In this document: positions 7,507 through 17,234 of the stretch, piece by piece
Numbering within the stretch: the stretch's first letter is position 1
Layout of the letters: the number at the start of each line of letters is the position of its first letter
Assembly (NCBI GenBank): GCA_963931655.1
Contig: OZ007036.1
Coordinates: 434,001-498,000 of the forward strand
Length of the DNA: 64,000 nucleotides
Source: Butyricicoccus_B sp017886875
GTDB lineage: Bacteria > Bacillota > Clostridia > Oscillospirales > Butyricicoccaceae
Direction of reading: 5' to 3'
Notes under the pieces: model-generated
Database searches by the model: none
What the model saw: only the letters and a program-made list of their open reading frames with translations
Told to the model about the DNA's origin: nothing
Made by a program: the position numbers and the translations under genes

Positions 7507-8640
7507 ATGAATCAAAATAATATGCAATACGATGATTATGATGATTATGAACCATTACAACAAAATAATCAAAAAAAAGAAAATAAGGGTTGTGTATCAA
7601 CACTTGTGTATCTTATAACTATTTTATTGATATCAATAGTTTTATCTTTGATTGCAATATTTGTTGCAAATGATGTATTTGCATTTGTAAAAGATGATAA
7701 AGATATTATATTAGAGGTTCCTGAAAATACTAAGCTATCAAAGTTAAGCGGTGAACTTGATAAAAAAGATGTTGTTAACTATGGTCTTGTATTTAAAATC
7801 TTTTTATTAGTAACTGATAAAGATGGCGATGTTTTAGCGGGTTCATATCAACTTTCACCTTCTATGGATTATGCTCAAATAGCGAGAAGTCTTAGAAATA
7901 CAGCTACACAAGATACAGTAACAGTTACTATACCTGAAGGATATACAATAGCACAAATTAAAGAAACTTTTGTTGAAAAAGGTGTATGTTCTGCAGAAGC
8001 TCTTGATGAAGCGTTAAACAACTATCCTTTTAAACATGAATTTTTAGAAGACAAACTTCCACCATCTCAAAATTGGCTTGAGGGTTATTTGTTCCCAGAT
8101 ACCTATACTTTCTATAAAAATGGTGATGCTGTCAAAGATGTTATAAATAAAATGCTTAATAACTTTGATAATCGCTTTGATGAAAATATTATAAGTGGTG
8201 CAGAAGAACTTGGTATCAGCATAGAAGAAGCGGTTATAATTGCCTCACTTATTGAGCGTGAAGCAAAAGTTCCAGAAGAATTTGCAATGATTTCTGGTGT
8301 TATTCACAATCGTTTAAATAGTTCAAAATTCCCTTATCTTGAAATAGATGCTTCTTTGCTTTATGGCTTGGGAAGAACAAGCGGTGAACTTACAAAAGCT
8401 GATTTGCAAACTGATACACCTTATAACACATATCTGCATAAAGGTTTGCCACCAACACCTATTTGTAATCCTGGTTATAATGCACTTTATGCGGCAACTC
8501 ACCCTGATGAACATGATTATTATTTCTATGTTGCTATGCCTGATGGTTCACATCTATTTGCATCTACTAATAGTAAACATGAACAAAATAAAGAAAAAGC
8601 TGAAAAAGCTTTCGCTGAGGCTAAAAATTCTAATTCTTAA
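7507..8640 (+). CDS. mltG: Endolytic murein transglycosylase MltG (YceG-like)
   Basis: MltG cuts nascent peptidoglycan strands at the outer face of the membrane and sets chain length. The 377-residue protein has a charged cytosolic N-terminus, one membrane anchor at about residues 35-60, a LysM-like segment (TVTIPEGYTIAQIKETF), and the catalytic YceG domain with SLIEREA near residue 250, where the conserved Glu lies. NWLEGYLFPDTY and PYNTYLHKGLPPTPICNPG are further family blocks. A good AGGAG site precedes ATG 7507. The gene downstream, a U32 protein, repeats the Bacillus yrrL...yrrO neighbourhood. Confidence 0.93.
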   Translation: MNQNNMQYDDYDDYEPLQQNNQKKENKGCVSTLVYLITILLISIVLSLIAIFVANDVFAFVKDDKDIILEVPENTKLSKLSGELDKKDVVNYGLVFKIFLLVTDKDGDVLAGSYQLSPSMDYAQIARSLRNTATQDTVTVTIPEGYTIAQIKETFVEKGVCSAEALDEALNNYPFKHEFLEDKLPPSQNWLEGYLFPDTYTFYKNGDAVKDVINKMLNNFDNRFDENIISGAEELGISIEEAVIIASLIEREAKVPEEFAMISGVIHNRLNSSKFPYLEIDASLLYGLGRTSGELTKADLQTDTPYNTYLHKGLPPTPICNPGYNALYAATHPDEHDYYFYVAMPDGSHLFASTNSKHEQNKEKAEKAFAEAKNSNS

Positions 8641-8647
8641 AATTTAT

Positions 8648-8684
8648 AAAGAACCTGTAAAATGTTTGCAGGTTCTTTGCTTTC
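8648..8684 (+). terminator. Rho-independent terminator after mltG
   Basis: Arms 8648-8661 and 8665-8678 form a 14-bp stem (one G-U) around a 3-nt loop, followed by T-rich GCTTTCATTTTTT. It separates mltG from the U32 gene, though read-through is likely. Confidence 0.7.
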
Positions 8685-8712
8685 ATTTTTTAAATTTGAT
8701 TGGAGAAATATT

Positions 8713-9927
8713 ATGTTTAAACCTGAAATTTTATCACCTGCTGGTGATTTTGAAAAAATGCGTTTTGCTATAGCATATGGTGCTGATGCAGTTTATATGT
8801 CTGGTAAATCTTTTGGTATGAGAGCTGCTGCTGGCAATTTCAATGAAGAAGATATGAAAAATGCTATTGAATATGCTCATAGTCATGGCGTAAAATGCTA
8901 TATAACAGCAAATATTATACCAACAAATGAAGATATTAAACAAATGCCTGCATATTTTGAGTATTTACAAAATGTTAATGCTGATGCAATTATTGTAGCT
9001 GATGTTGGTACTATTTCAATGGCTAGAAAATATGCTCCTAAAGTACCACTTCATATTAGCACTCAAACAAGTATTTTAAACTATGAGGCTGCTAATTATT
9101 GGGCAGAACAGGGTGCAGAAAGAATTGTTTTAGCTCGTGAGCTTAGTTTGGAAGATATTAAGGAAATTCGTCAAAAAACACCTAAAGAACTTGAAATAGA
9201 AGCTTTTGTACATGGTGCTATGTGTATTTCTTATTCTGGTCGCTGTTTAATATCTCAGTATTTGACTGGTCGTGATGCTAACCATGGTGCATGTGCTCAG
9301 CCTTGCCGCTGGAAATACAGCTTAGTTGAAGAAAAACGCCCTAATGAATACTTCCCAGTGGTTGAAGGTGAGGGCGGTACATATCTTTATAACTCAAAAG
9401 ATATGTGTATGATTGAACATATACCTGAACTTGTTGATGCTGGTATTACATCTTTTAAAATTGAAGGTAGAAATAAAACTGCATATTATGCAGCTGGTAT
9501 AACTTCTGCATATCGTCGTGCAGTTGATGCCTACTGTGAAAATCCTTCTGGTTTTGTTCTTCCTCAGGATATTCATGATGAAATCGGTAAGGTAAGTCAT
9601 AGAAATTATTATACAGGTTTCTATTTTGGTGACAAAGAAGGGCAATTTTATGAAAATAACCAGTATATCAGAGATTGGGAAGTTACTGGTATGCCATTTA
9701 AAATTGATGGTAATAAAGCTACATTTACTCTTAAAAATAGATTTTATGCAGGTCAAGAACTTGAACTTGTACAGCCAAACAAAGCACCTTATAGATTTAC
9801 TGCAAATGGCATAGTAAATGAAAAAGGTGAGGTTTGTGAAGTTTTTCCACACCCAGAAATGAAATTTACTGTGGAATTTCCATTTGAAGTTGATGAATTT
9901 GCTATTTTAAGACGTGAGAAAAACTAA
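8713..9927 (+). CDS. trhP: U32-family protein, probable tRNA hydroxylation protein TrhP
   Basis: The 404-residue protein shows the U32 architecture: N-terminal KPEILSPAGDFEKMRFAIAYGADAVY, the signature EAFVHGAMCISYSGRCLIS, and the Cys-bearing GACAQPCRWKY with further segments SKDMCMIEHIPEL and SFKIEGR. Members of this subgroup, called peptidase U32, are now known to install 5-hydroxyuridine at the tRNA wobble position using prephenate, together with an Fe-S cluster. Position just after mltG matches Bacillus yrrL/yrrO and supports TrhP. The start at ATG 8713 follows TTGGAGA; a Met at 8662 in the same frame lies inside the terminator hairpin and is not used. Confidence 0.8.
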   Translation: MFKPEILSPAGDFEKMRFAIAYGADAVYMSGKSFGMRAAAGNFNEEDMKNAIEYAHSHGVKCYITANIIPTNEDIKQMPAYFEYLQNVNADAIIVADVGTISMARKYAPKVPLHISTQTSILNYEAANYWAEQGAERIVLARELSLEDIKEIRQKTPKELEIEAFVHGAMCISYSGRCLISQYLTGRDANHGACAQPCRWKYSLVEEKRPNEYFPVVEGEGGTYLYNSKDMCMIEHIPELVDAGITSFKIEGRNKTAYYAAGITSAYRRAVDAYCENPSGFVLPQDIHDEIGKVSHRNYYTGFYFGDKEGQFYENNQYIRDWEVTGMPFKIDGNKATFTLKNRFYAGQELELVQPNKAPYRFTANGIVNEKGEVCEVFPHPEMKFTVEFPFEVDEFAILRREKN

Positions 9928-9955
9928 TTGACAGAAAAACAAAATATGTTATAAT
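9928..9955 (+). promoter_or_regulatory. Promoter of the alaS T-box transcript
   Basis: Consensus TTGACA (9928-9933) and TATAAT (9950-9955) with a 16-nt spacer. It lies immediately after the U32 stop codon and just before the T-box leader. Confidence 0.85.
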
Positions 9956-9962
9956 TATATTG

Positions 9963-10202
9963 TATTTTGATATGTTATTGGCTGTGACGAAACGAGCAAT
10001 AGTAAAGTAACCTAAAGAGAGAGGGGACTGGTGAAAACCCTTGGTCAAACGACTATTGCAGCTACTTCTGAGCTTTCTGTGAACTCAAGCAGAACGTATT
10101 TCCTGCGTTATAGGAAACCTGAGATACTGCTTTTTAGCAGTAATTAGGGTGGTACCGTGAACTTTGCCTTCGCCCCTATGTTTTTTTGGGGTGGAGGCTT
10201 TA
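9963..10202 (+). ncRNA. T-box leader (Ala) controlling alaS
   Basis: The T-box sequence AGGGTGGTACCG lies at 10146-10157. The stem-I base pairs GCAATAGT (from about 9994) with ACTATTGC (about 10052-10059), and an Ala specifier (GCA at 10058-10060 or GCT at 10061-10063) lies on its 3' side. The terminator is formed by 10166-10176 pairing with 10188-10198, then TTTAATTTT. Uncharged tRNA-Ala should bind the specifier and T-box bulge and allow read-through into alaS. Which Ala triplet is the specifier cannot be settled by eye. Confidence 0.93.
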
Positions 10203-10228
10203 ATTTTATCTATTGGAGGAATGAAATC

Positions 10229-12871
10229 ATGCAGTATAGAGGCTTAAATGAGCTTCGTGAAATGTATCTCAAATTCTTTGAAAGCAAAAAACATTTGCGT
10301 TTACCAAGTTTTTCACTTGTTCCACAAAATGACGCTTCTTTGCTTTTAATTAACTCTGGTATGGCTCCTATGAAACCATACTTCAAAGGTGAAATTGAAC
10401 CACCTTGCCATAGAGTTACTACATGTCAAAAATGTATTCGTACAGGTGATATTGAAAATGTAGGTAAAACTGCTCGTCATGGCACTTTCTTTGAAATGTT
10501 AGGTAACTTCTCATTTGGTGATTACTTCAAGCGTGAAGCTATTGCTTGGAGTTGGGAATTTTTAACCTCTCCAGAATGGGTTGGTATTGACCCTAATTTG
10601 CTTTATCCATCTATTTACGAAAATGATGATGAAGCTTTTGAAATCTGGAATAAGGAAATTGGTATCCCTGCTGAGCGTATTTTCCGTTTTGGTAAGGCTG
10701 ATAACTTCTGGGAACATGGCTCTGGTCCATGTGGTCCATGTTCTGAAATTTACTTTGACCGTGGCGAACAATTCGGCTGTGGTAAAGAAGGCTGTACTGT
10801 AGGTTGTGACTGTGACCGTTATATGGAAGTTTGGAACAATGTATTCTCCCAGTTCGATAATGACGGTAACGGCAATTATACAGAGCTTGTTCAAAAAAAT
10901 ATTGATACTGGTATGGGACTTGAACGTCTGGCTTGTGTTGTGCAGGGTGTAGGTTCTCTATTCGAGGTTGACACCGTTCGCAATATCATGAAGCATATTG
11001 AAAAAATTGCTGGCGTTGAATATCATCAAGATGAAAACAAAGATATATCCCTTCGTGTAATTACTGACCATATTCGCTCAACTGTAATGATGGTTTGTGA
11101 TGGCGTTATTCCTTCTAATGAAGGTCGTGGCTATGTACTTCGTCGTTTACTTCGTCGTGCGGCTCGTCATGGTAAATTACTTGGTATTAATCGCCCATTT
11201 TTAAAGGAAGTTTGTGATACTGTAATTGCTGAAAGCGGTGATGCATATCCAGAACTAAAGGAAAAGAGCGATTATATCCATAAGGTTATTGAAATGGAAG
11301 AAGCTCGTTTTGATGCAACTATTGACGCTGGTTTATCTATTTTAAATGATATGATTGCTGCTGTTAAGGCTGAAAATAAAACTGAACTGCCTGCAGCTGA
11401 TGCATTTAAACTTTATGATACCTATGGTTTCCCAATCGACTTAACTCTTGAAATTTTAGAAGAACAGGGCATGACTACAGATAGAGCTGGTTTTGATGCT
11501 CTTATGGACGAACAGCGTAATCGTGCAAGAGAAGACCGCAAAAAAATGGGTGACCTTGGTTGGGCTAGTGAGGACTTAGGTCTTGACAAGTCAATTAAAA
11601 CTCGTTTTGATGGTTACACAATTTTTGAAGAAGATGCAAAAATTCTTGCACTTGTTGTAAGTGGTGAGCTTTCTGGTACTGCTAACAAAGGTGATACTGT
11701 AACAGTTGTACTTGACCAAACTCCTTTCTATGCTGAATCTGGTGGACAGGTACCTGACCATGGTACTTTAACTGGTAAAAATGGTGTTGTTGTTATAAAT
11801 GATGTGCAGAAAACTAAAGATGGAAAGTTTTTACACATTGGTAAGGTTGAAGAAGGTACTATTTCTGTTGATGAAACTGTATGTGCTAAAATAGATATGG
11901 CTCGCCGCCAGGCAATCGCTCGTTCTCATACAGCAACACACTTACTACAAAAGGCTTTACGTACTGTTTTAGGTACTCATGTAGAACAGGCTGGTTCTTA
12001 TACTGATGCCGACCATATTCGCTTTGACTTTACTCATTTCTCTGGTTTAACACCTGAAGAACTTGAGAAAGTTGAAAATATGGTAAATGATGCAATTTTA
12101 GAAGGCTATGATGTAATCACTGAAGAAATGCCAATAGATGAAGCTAAAAAACGTGGTGCAATGGCTCTGTTTGGTGAAAAATATGGCTCAACTGTTCGTG
12201 TTGTACAGGCTGGCGATTTTTCAATAGAGCTTTGTGGCGGTACACATCTAAGCAATACTGCTAAGGCTGGCATATTTAAAATCATTGGTGAAGCATCTGT
12301 CGCAGCTGGTGTAAGACGTATTGAGGCTATCACTGGTAAGGGTGTATTAAACTTTATTAACGAAAAACAACATACATTAATTGAAACCGCTAAAGCACTT
12401 AAAACAACTCCAGCCGACCTTGTTAATAAAGTTGAGCAGGTTATGAGTGATATTCGTGAAATGAATAAGAATATTGATAAACTCTCTGCAAAACTTGCTA
12501 ATATGCAGCTTGTAGACCTGTTTAATTTATCTCGTGATGTTAAGGGCGTAAATGTTGTTGCTGTTAAACTTGATGATGTAAGTGTTGATACAATGCGTCA
12601 AATGGGCGATACTATTAAGGAAAAATACCCTAAAATGGTAGCCGTATTATCTAGTGTAAATGGTGATAAGGTTCAATTCCTTTGTGTATGTGGTGCTGAG
12701 GCTGTTAAACTTGGTGCTCATGCTGGTAAAATTGTAAAAGCAACTGCTGCAATTTGTGGCGGCGGCGGCGGTGGTCGTCCAGATAACGCTACTGCAGGCG
12801 GTAAAAATCCAGCTAAACTTGAAGAAGCTCTTGAAGCTGTAAACAATATAGTTAATGAACAGCTTGGATAA
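10229..12871 (+). CDS. alaS: Alanyl-tRNA synthetase
   Basis: AlaRS charges tRNA-Ala and edits mischarged Ser/Gly. Full length, 880 residues. The catalytic core shows LLINSGMAPMKPYFKG, RHGTFFEMLGNFSFGDYF and GLERLACVVQG. The editing domain has the zinc motif HTATH (in RSHTATHLLQ) and the later ELCGGTHLSNT. The C-terminal DHHA1-like domain ends with a glycine-rich GGGGGGRPDNATAGG. The start is ATG 10229 with TTGGAGGAATGAAATC upstream; an in-frame Met at 10157 falls inside the T-box terminator and is rejected. HIT-family gene follows after 18 bp. Confidence 0.98.
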   Translation: MQYRGLNELREMYLKFFESKKHLRLPSFSLVPQNDASLLLINSGMAPMKPYFKGEIEPPCHRVTTCQKCIRTGDIENVGKTARHGTFFEMLGNFSFGDYFKREAIAWSWEFLTSPEWVGIDPNLLYPSIYENDDEAFEIWNKEIGIPAERIFRFGKADNFWEHGSGPCGPCSEIYFDRGEQFGCGKEGCTVGCDCDRYMEVWNNVFSQFDNDGNGNYTELVQKNIDTGMGLERLACVVQGVGSLFEVDTVRNIMKHIEKIAGVEYHQDENKDISLRVITDHIRSTVMMVCDGVIPSNEGRGYVLRRLLRRAARHGKLLGINRPFLKEVCDTVIAESGDAYPELKEKSDYIHKVIEMEEARFDATIDAGLSILNDMIAAVKAENKTELPAADAFKLYDTYGFPIDLTLEILEEQGMTTDRAGFDALMDEQRNRAREDRKKMGDLGWASEDLGLDKSIKTRFDGYTIFEEDAKILALVVSGELSGTANKGDTVTVVLDQTPFYAESGGQVPDHGTLTGKNGVVVINDVQKTKDGKFLHIGKVEEGTISVDETVCAKIDMARRQAIARSHTATHLLQKALRTVLGTHVEQAGSYTDADHIRFDFTHFSGLTPEELEKVENMVNDAILEGYDVITEEMPIDEAKKRGAMALFGEKYGSTVRVVQAGDFSIELCGGTHLSNTAKAGIFKIIGEASVAAGVRRIEAITGKGVLNFINEKQHTLIETAKALKTTPADLVNKVEQVMSDIREMNKNIDKLSAKLANMQLVDLFNLSRDVKGVNVVAVKLDDVSVDTMRQMGDTIKEKYPKMVAVLSSVNGDKVQFLCVCGAEAVKLGAHAGKIVKATAAICGGGGGGRPDNATAGGKNPAKLEEALEAVNNIVNEQLG

Positions 12872-12889
12872 GACAGGAGGTTTCGCTTT

Positions 12890-13228
12890 ATGAGTGATTG
12901 TATTTTCTGTAAAATTGCTGGTAAAGAAATTCCATCTAAGCCAGTATACGAAGATGATTTATGTTATGCGTTCTATGATTTAGAACCACAAGCCCCAACA
13001 CATTTTTTAGTTATTCCTAAACAGCACATTGCTAGTGCTTTAGAGATTAATGAAGAAAATGCAGCTATAATAGGGCATTGTTATGCAGTTATTGCTAAAG
13101 TGGCAAAAGAAATGAATATTGAAAGCTACCGTGTAGTTACAAACTGTGGTGAGCAAGCAGGGCAAACTGTATTTCATCTGCATTTTCATGTACTTGCAGG
13201 CAGAGATATGACATGGCCTCCAGGTTGA
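12890..13228 (+). CDS. HIT-family nucleotide hydrolase (HinT-like)
   Basis: A 112-residue histidine-triad protein. It opens SDCIFCKIAGKEIPSK, and the active site HLHFHVLAG near the C-terminus gives the H-x-H-x-H pattern. HinT enzymes hydrolyse adenosine phosphoramidates and acyl-AMP, including lysyl-AMP made by synthetases, which may explain its place behind alaS. Strong ribosome site AGGAGG. It shares the alaS transcript and is followed by a terminator. Confidence 0.93.
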   Translation: MSDCIFCKIAGKEIPSKPVYEDDLCYAFYDLEPQAPTHFLVIPKQHIASALEINEENAAIIGHCYAVIAKVAKEMNIESYRVVTNCGEQAGQTVFHLHFHVLAGRDMTWPPG

Positions 13229-13242
13229 TAATATAAATTGAG

Positions 13243-13284
13243 CAGGGGAATAGAGTTAAAAACTCTTTTCTCCTGTTTTTTCTT
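13243..13284 (+). terminator. Terminator of the alaS-HIT transcript
   Basis: Arms 13243-13257 and 13261-13275 pair over 15 positions with one G-U and one T-T mismatch; T-rich TTTTTTCTT follows. Confidence 0.8.
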
Positions 13285-13311
13285 ATAAAATAGAGTAGAG
13301 GGGGATTGTTT

Positions 13312-15573
13312 ATGTATTGGTGTTTTCCAATTATAACTTTTTCAATATTTATTGGTGTATGGTGTGAAACACAATATACTATATTTAAACAACAGAATTG
13401 GATTTTACCATTACTTATAATTGTATGTATAAGTTTTTTTATCTTTAATAAATTATATAAAAATATTGTTTTGTATAATTCATTCTTATATATAAAATAT
13501 ATAATACTTGGAATTTGCTTAGGAATAACATACAGTGCAATATATAATGCTTTTGTTCAAATTCCTATAACAATGCTAGACAATCAAAGAGCAGATATTT
13601 ATGCCATTGTAACTGAATATCCTGAAATTTATGAAGATAATCAACGTGTAAGCCTTAAAATAGATGTTAAAAAGTCTAATTTAAATATGAAAATTCCTTA
13701 TTTCTATACTCTTGCTTATTTGCCTTTAACTGATGAGCCAATAGAACCTTCAGACATTGTAAAAACCAAGCTGTTTTTTTATATTGGTTCTGATGATGGT
13801 GGATTTGATAGGGAAGAATACTATTCAGGTATAAATTATCATATTTTATCAGAATGTGCTTATACACCAACTTTTGAGGTGCAAAAATCAGATACTATAC
13901 CTTTACTTTTAAAGCCTAAAATATTGGCAAATAATTTTAAAACTGTACTTGAAAATAAACTTGAAGATGCAGGTTTTATGAAAGGTTTGCTTTTTGGTGA
14001 TACATCAAATTTATCAGTTTATATTAAACAGGACTTTCAAAAAGCCGGTTTAAGCCATGTGCTTGCGGTTTCTGGTATGCATATAGGTTTTATAGTCTTA
14101 CTATTTTTAACGATTTTTGGAAAGCGTTTTGGTATGCTTATCTCTTGTATAGCTCTTATTTTCTTTATTCCTATGACTGGTGCATCTCCATCTGTAATAC
14201 GTGCAGTTATTATGTATTTGATTTCCGTAGGGGGATTTTATTTAAGACGTGATAACAGTTTACTTCATTCACTTTGCTTTGCACTGGTTTTTCTGTTAAT
14301 TATTAACCCATATTCAGTTAAAAGCCTTAGTTTGCAGCTTTCTTTTTTAGCAACTTTAGGTATAATATTTATATATAAGCCTTTACAAAACTTAATTTTA
14401 ATTCCTTTTAAGAAATTTAATTCTTCTAAATTATTAAAAAAGCTAGTTTATATATTAACTGGTGCATTAAGCTGTTCTATAAGTGCAAATATTTTCACTT
14501 CACCAGTTTTACTTTTAAATTTTGGTTATATATCAATCGCATCTACTTTAGCTAATATACTAACTATTGGTGTATTTTCTGTTTTATTTATATCTGGTTT
14601 ATTACTTTGTATTTTAGGTAATATACCTATTATATCTAGTGTGCTTGTAACGATTATAAATTTATTAAGCAAATATGTTTTTTATATCGCAGATATCACT
14701 GGAAATATATCTGGTTTTCTGTTATACTGGGAGGACATAAAAATTAAAACCTTAATTATAAGTTTTTATGTTTTTATTATTTTATGGGTTGTTTTTAGAA
14801 AACATTTTCGCTATTATATTGGAATAGCTATAAGTGCATCTATAATAGCTATAACAATTTATGTAAACACTGGAATTGAAAATAATAAATATGAAGTTAA
14901 GCTATTTAATGAAAGTGGGCAAACTTTAGCTATTTCATCAATGCGTAATAACTTTGCTGTTATAGACTGTGCAGGAACAGAAACACAAATTGCTGCTGAA
15001 AATGTACTCGCTTATATGGATTGGTATAATTACAAGGAAATTGATTTGCTAATTATAACTTCATTGGACAATGGACACGCAAAATCAGTTCCATATCTAC
15101 TTGAAAACGCAAATGTGAGAAGATGTATATTACCTAATAATTATCTTGAAAGTAATATTGCTCAAGAAGTTCTAAATTCTTTAAAAGAACATAATGTACA
15201 AGTGGTTTATTGGACTGAAACTGGTGAAAAAGACATTCAACCTAAATCACTTGGAATAAATATTATAGGTGGCACTGATAGAAAATTAGGTGTAAGAATT
15301 AAAAAAGGTGATGTTGATTTATTAACATTTCATAGTTTTACACCTAAAATGTTAAATGAGCTTTTAAGCACACAAGATATAAACTGTAAGGACATCATAC
15401 TTTCTGATGCGTTTCTTGATGATGATAAAAGAATACCAGAGGTTTTAAGTACTTTACAGCCTAATAAAATATATATTCCAACTGCATTTTCAGAGGATAA
15501 TTACTTAGAAAACATAGCGTATAAAACAACTAAAAAGAATGGCGATATTACATTTACAACTACAGTAAAATAA
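13312..15573 (+). CDS. comEC: ComEC/Rec2-type DNA uptake channel
   Basis: ComEC carries single-stranded DNA across the membrane during transformation. The 753-residue protein has N-terminal membrane segments, an OB-like external domain, the Competence core with GLSHVLAVSGMHIGF and multiple helices, then a C-terminal metallo-beta-lactamase-like domain. In that domain the metal motif, normally THxHxDH, reads TSLDNGH (about residues 583-589), so two His and one Asp are lost and nuclease activity is doubtful. Start ATG 13312 is 7 nt from AGAGGGG; TTG 13306 in the same frame is too close to that site. holA follows after 11 bp, a common clostridial order. Confidence 0.9.
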   Translation: MYWCFPIITFSIFIGVWCETQYTIFKQQNWILPLLIIVCISFFIFNKLYKNIVLYNSFLYIKYIILGICLGITYSAIYNAFVQIPITMLDNQRADIYAIVTEYPEIYEDNQRVSLKIDVKKSNLNMKIPYFYTLAYLPLTDEPIEPSDIVKTKLFFYIGSDDGGFDREEYYSGINYHILSECAYTPTFEVQKSDTIPLLLKPKILANNFKTVLENKLEDAGFMKGLLFGDTSNLSVYIKQDFQKAGLSHVLAVSGMHIGFIVLLFLTIFGKRFGMLISCIALIFFIPMTGASPSVIRAVIMYLISVGGFYLRRDNSLLHSLCFALVFLLIINPYSVKSLSLQLSFLATLGIIFIYKPLQNLILIPFKKFNSSKLLKKLVYILTGALSCSISANIFTSPVLLLNFGYISIASTLANILTIGVFSVLFISGLLLCILGNIPIISSVLVTIINLLSKYVFYIADITGNISGFLLYWEDIKIKTLIISFYVFIILWVVFRKHFRYYIGIAISASIIAITIYVNTGIENNKYEVKLFNESGQTLAISSMRNNFAVIDCAGTETQIAAENVLAYMDWYNYKEIDLLIITSLDNGHAKSVPYLLENANVRRCILPNNYLESNIAQEVLNSLKEHNVQVVYWTETGEKDIQPKSLGINIIGGTDRKLGVRIKKGDVDLLTFHSFTPKMLNELLSTQDINCKDIILSDAFLDDDKRIPEVLSTLQPNKIYIPTAFSEDNYLENIAYKTTKKNGDITFTTTVK

Positions 15574-15584
15574 GGAGGTGCAAA

Positions 15585-16637
15585 ATGGCAATCAAAAAAG
15601 ATGAAATTGGATATAAGCAAATACAATCAGATTTACAATCAAAAAATTATCAAAAATTATATATTTTCTATGGTGAAGAAGATTATTTAAAAGAACGCTA
15701 TCTTCAAAGACTTAAAAAAGCTATTGTTGATGAAACATTTGCACAATTTAATCTTTTAGAATTTGAAGGTAAGGGATTAACCGCTGAAATGTTAACCGAA
15801 GCTATAGAAAGCTATCCTGCATTTTCTGAGCGTAAAATGGTAATAATTAAAGATTTAGATATTTACAAGCCACAAACTAGCCTAAGCGACATATTGCCGA
15901 ATTTGCTTTCTGATTTACCAGATTATATTTGTCTTGTTTTTTATTATGACACAATAGAATATAAGCCAGATAAAAGAACAAAACTTTATTCAGTGGTAAA
16001 TAAATTTGCAAGTATAAATGAATTTGGACATATGAGCGAAAATGAACTTATTACGCAAATTAGTAAATATGTAAGAAATGCTGGAAAGGAAATCAGCAAA
16101 GATACATGTCAATACTTACTGTTTTTATGTGGCAATTCAATGACAAATTTATTGACAGAAATTGATAAAGCAATAGCTCATAGCACTTTGTCAGAAATAA
16201 AAAAATATAACATTGAAACTGTTTGTACTCGAACACTTGATGCGGTTGTATTTGACCTTACAGACCATATTGCAGCTAAAAGGTTTGATAAAGCTATATC
16301 AATTTTAAATGATTTAATTGCTCAGAAAAATACAGAAGTAATGTTGTTTTCTGCTATTCAAAAACATATGCAAAGAATGTATGCAGCTAAATTATTTATG
16401 GGTACGCCGTCTGCGAACCCAAAAGAACTTATGTCACTTATTGGCACAGGTTCTAGCTTTTATGCAAATAAAATGCAAGATATGGCTAGGCGTATATCAC
16501 TAGATTGGCTTAGAAAATGTATAAAAATATGTGGTGAAACTGACATAGCACTTAAAAGCAGTTCAGCAGATAAAATAAAAATAATTGAAATTGCTTTGCT
16601 TGAAATGGCATCAACAGAGGATAGGGGAAAATTTTAA
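15585..16637 (+). CDS. holA: DNA polymerase III subunit delta
   Basis: HolA opens the sliding clamp as part of the clamp loader. At 350 residues it has the family's length, with the N-terminal LYIFYGEEDYLKERYLQRLKK segment (a degenerate nucleotide-binding fold), ESYPAFSERKMVIIKD and the middle KEISKDTCQYLLFLCGNSMTNL, and the helical collar with LKSSSADKIKIIEIALLEMA at the end. Ribosome site AAGGAGG. It directly abuts the next gene: its stop ends at 16637 and the next ATG begins at 16638. Confidence 0.92.
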   Translation: MAIKKDEIGYKQIQSDLQSKNYQKLYIFYGEEDYLKERYLQRLKKAIVDETFAQFNLLEFEGKGLTAEMLTEAIESYPAFSERKMVIIKDLDIYKPQTSLSDILPNLLSDLPDYICLVFYYDTIEYKPDKRTKLYSVVNKFASINEFGHMSENELITQISKYVRNAGKEISKDTCQYLLFLCGNSMTNLLTEIDKAIAHSTLSEIKKYNIETVCTRTLDAVVFDLTDHIAAKRFDKAISILNDLIAQKNTEVMLFSAIQKHMQRMYAAKLFMGTPSANPKELMSLIGTGSSFYANKMQDMARRISLDWLRKCIKICGETDIALKSSSADKIKIIEIALLEMASTEDRGKF

Positions 16638-17234
16638 ATGATAGAGATAAAAGAAGCTATAATTGTTGAAGGTCGTTATGATATACAGACACTAAAGCAA
16701 TGTGTAAATACTGTAATTTTACAAACTGGTGGGTTTAGAATTTTTAAAGACAAAGAGCGTTTGCAAATGATAAGAAAAATTGCTCAAAAAAGAGGAATTT
16801 TAATTCTAACTGATAGTGACGGAGCAGGGCTTGTAATAAGAAATTTTCTTAAAGGTGCTATTCCTACAAATCAAGTCAAACATGCATATATTCCTGAGAT
16901 TTTGGGAAAAGAAAGCAGAAAACGTCATGCATCTAAAGCGGGTACGCTTGGTGTTGAAGGTATGTCACAAGATATTTTAAAAAATGCTTTAGTCTCTGCT
17001 GGAGCTACAATTTTAGGCGATGAGCAAAAAACAATAAAACAGCTTGTTAAAGCAGATTTATTTGCACTCGGTCTTTCTGGTCAAAGTGGTAGTGAACAGA
17101 AAAGAAAAGCTCTTTTAAAAAAGTTAAATTTACCACAATATCTTTCTTCAAATGCACTATTAGATTTTTTAAACGCTGTAAGTAACAAAGATGAAATTTT
17201 TGAAATCATTAAAGAAATTGAAAATAATACTTGA
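16638..17234 (+). CDS. rnmV: Toprim + DUF4093 protein, ribonuclease M5-like
   Basis: The N-terminal Toprim domain shows IIVEGRYDIQTLKQ (catalytic Glu) and LILTDSDGAGLVIRN (DxD). The C-terminal DUF4093 region has KADLFALGLSGQSGSEQKRKAL and LSSNALLDFLNAV, found in RNase M5 and its clostridial relatives. RNase M5 performs the last cut in 5S rRNA maturation. At 198 residues it is close to RnmV (about 190), but clostridial genomes can carry a second Toprim paralogue, so the exact substrate is an inference. The -35 box of the ribU promoter overlaps its stop codon. Confidence 0.75.
   Translation: MIEIKEAIIVEGRYDIQTLKQCVNTVILQTGGFRIFKDKERLQMIRKIAQKRGILILTDSDGAGLVIRNFLKGAIPTNQVKHAYIPEILGKESRKRHASKAGTLGVEGMSQDILKNALVSAGATILGDEQKTIKQLVKADLFALGLSGQSGSEQKRKALLKKLNLPQYLSSNALLDFLNAVSNKDEIFEIIKEIENNT

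Noticed and set aside
9394..9852. 152-codon open stretch on the - strand
   Set aside because: Antisense to the U32/TrhP gene; low-complexity composition rich in Ile/Thr/Cys/Phe, typical of shadow frames.
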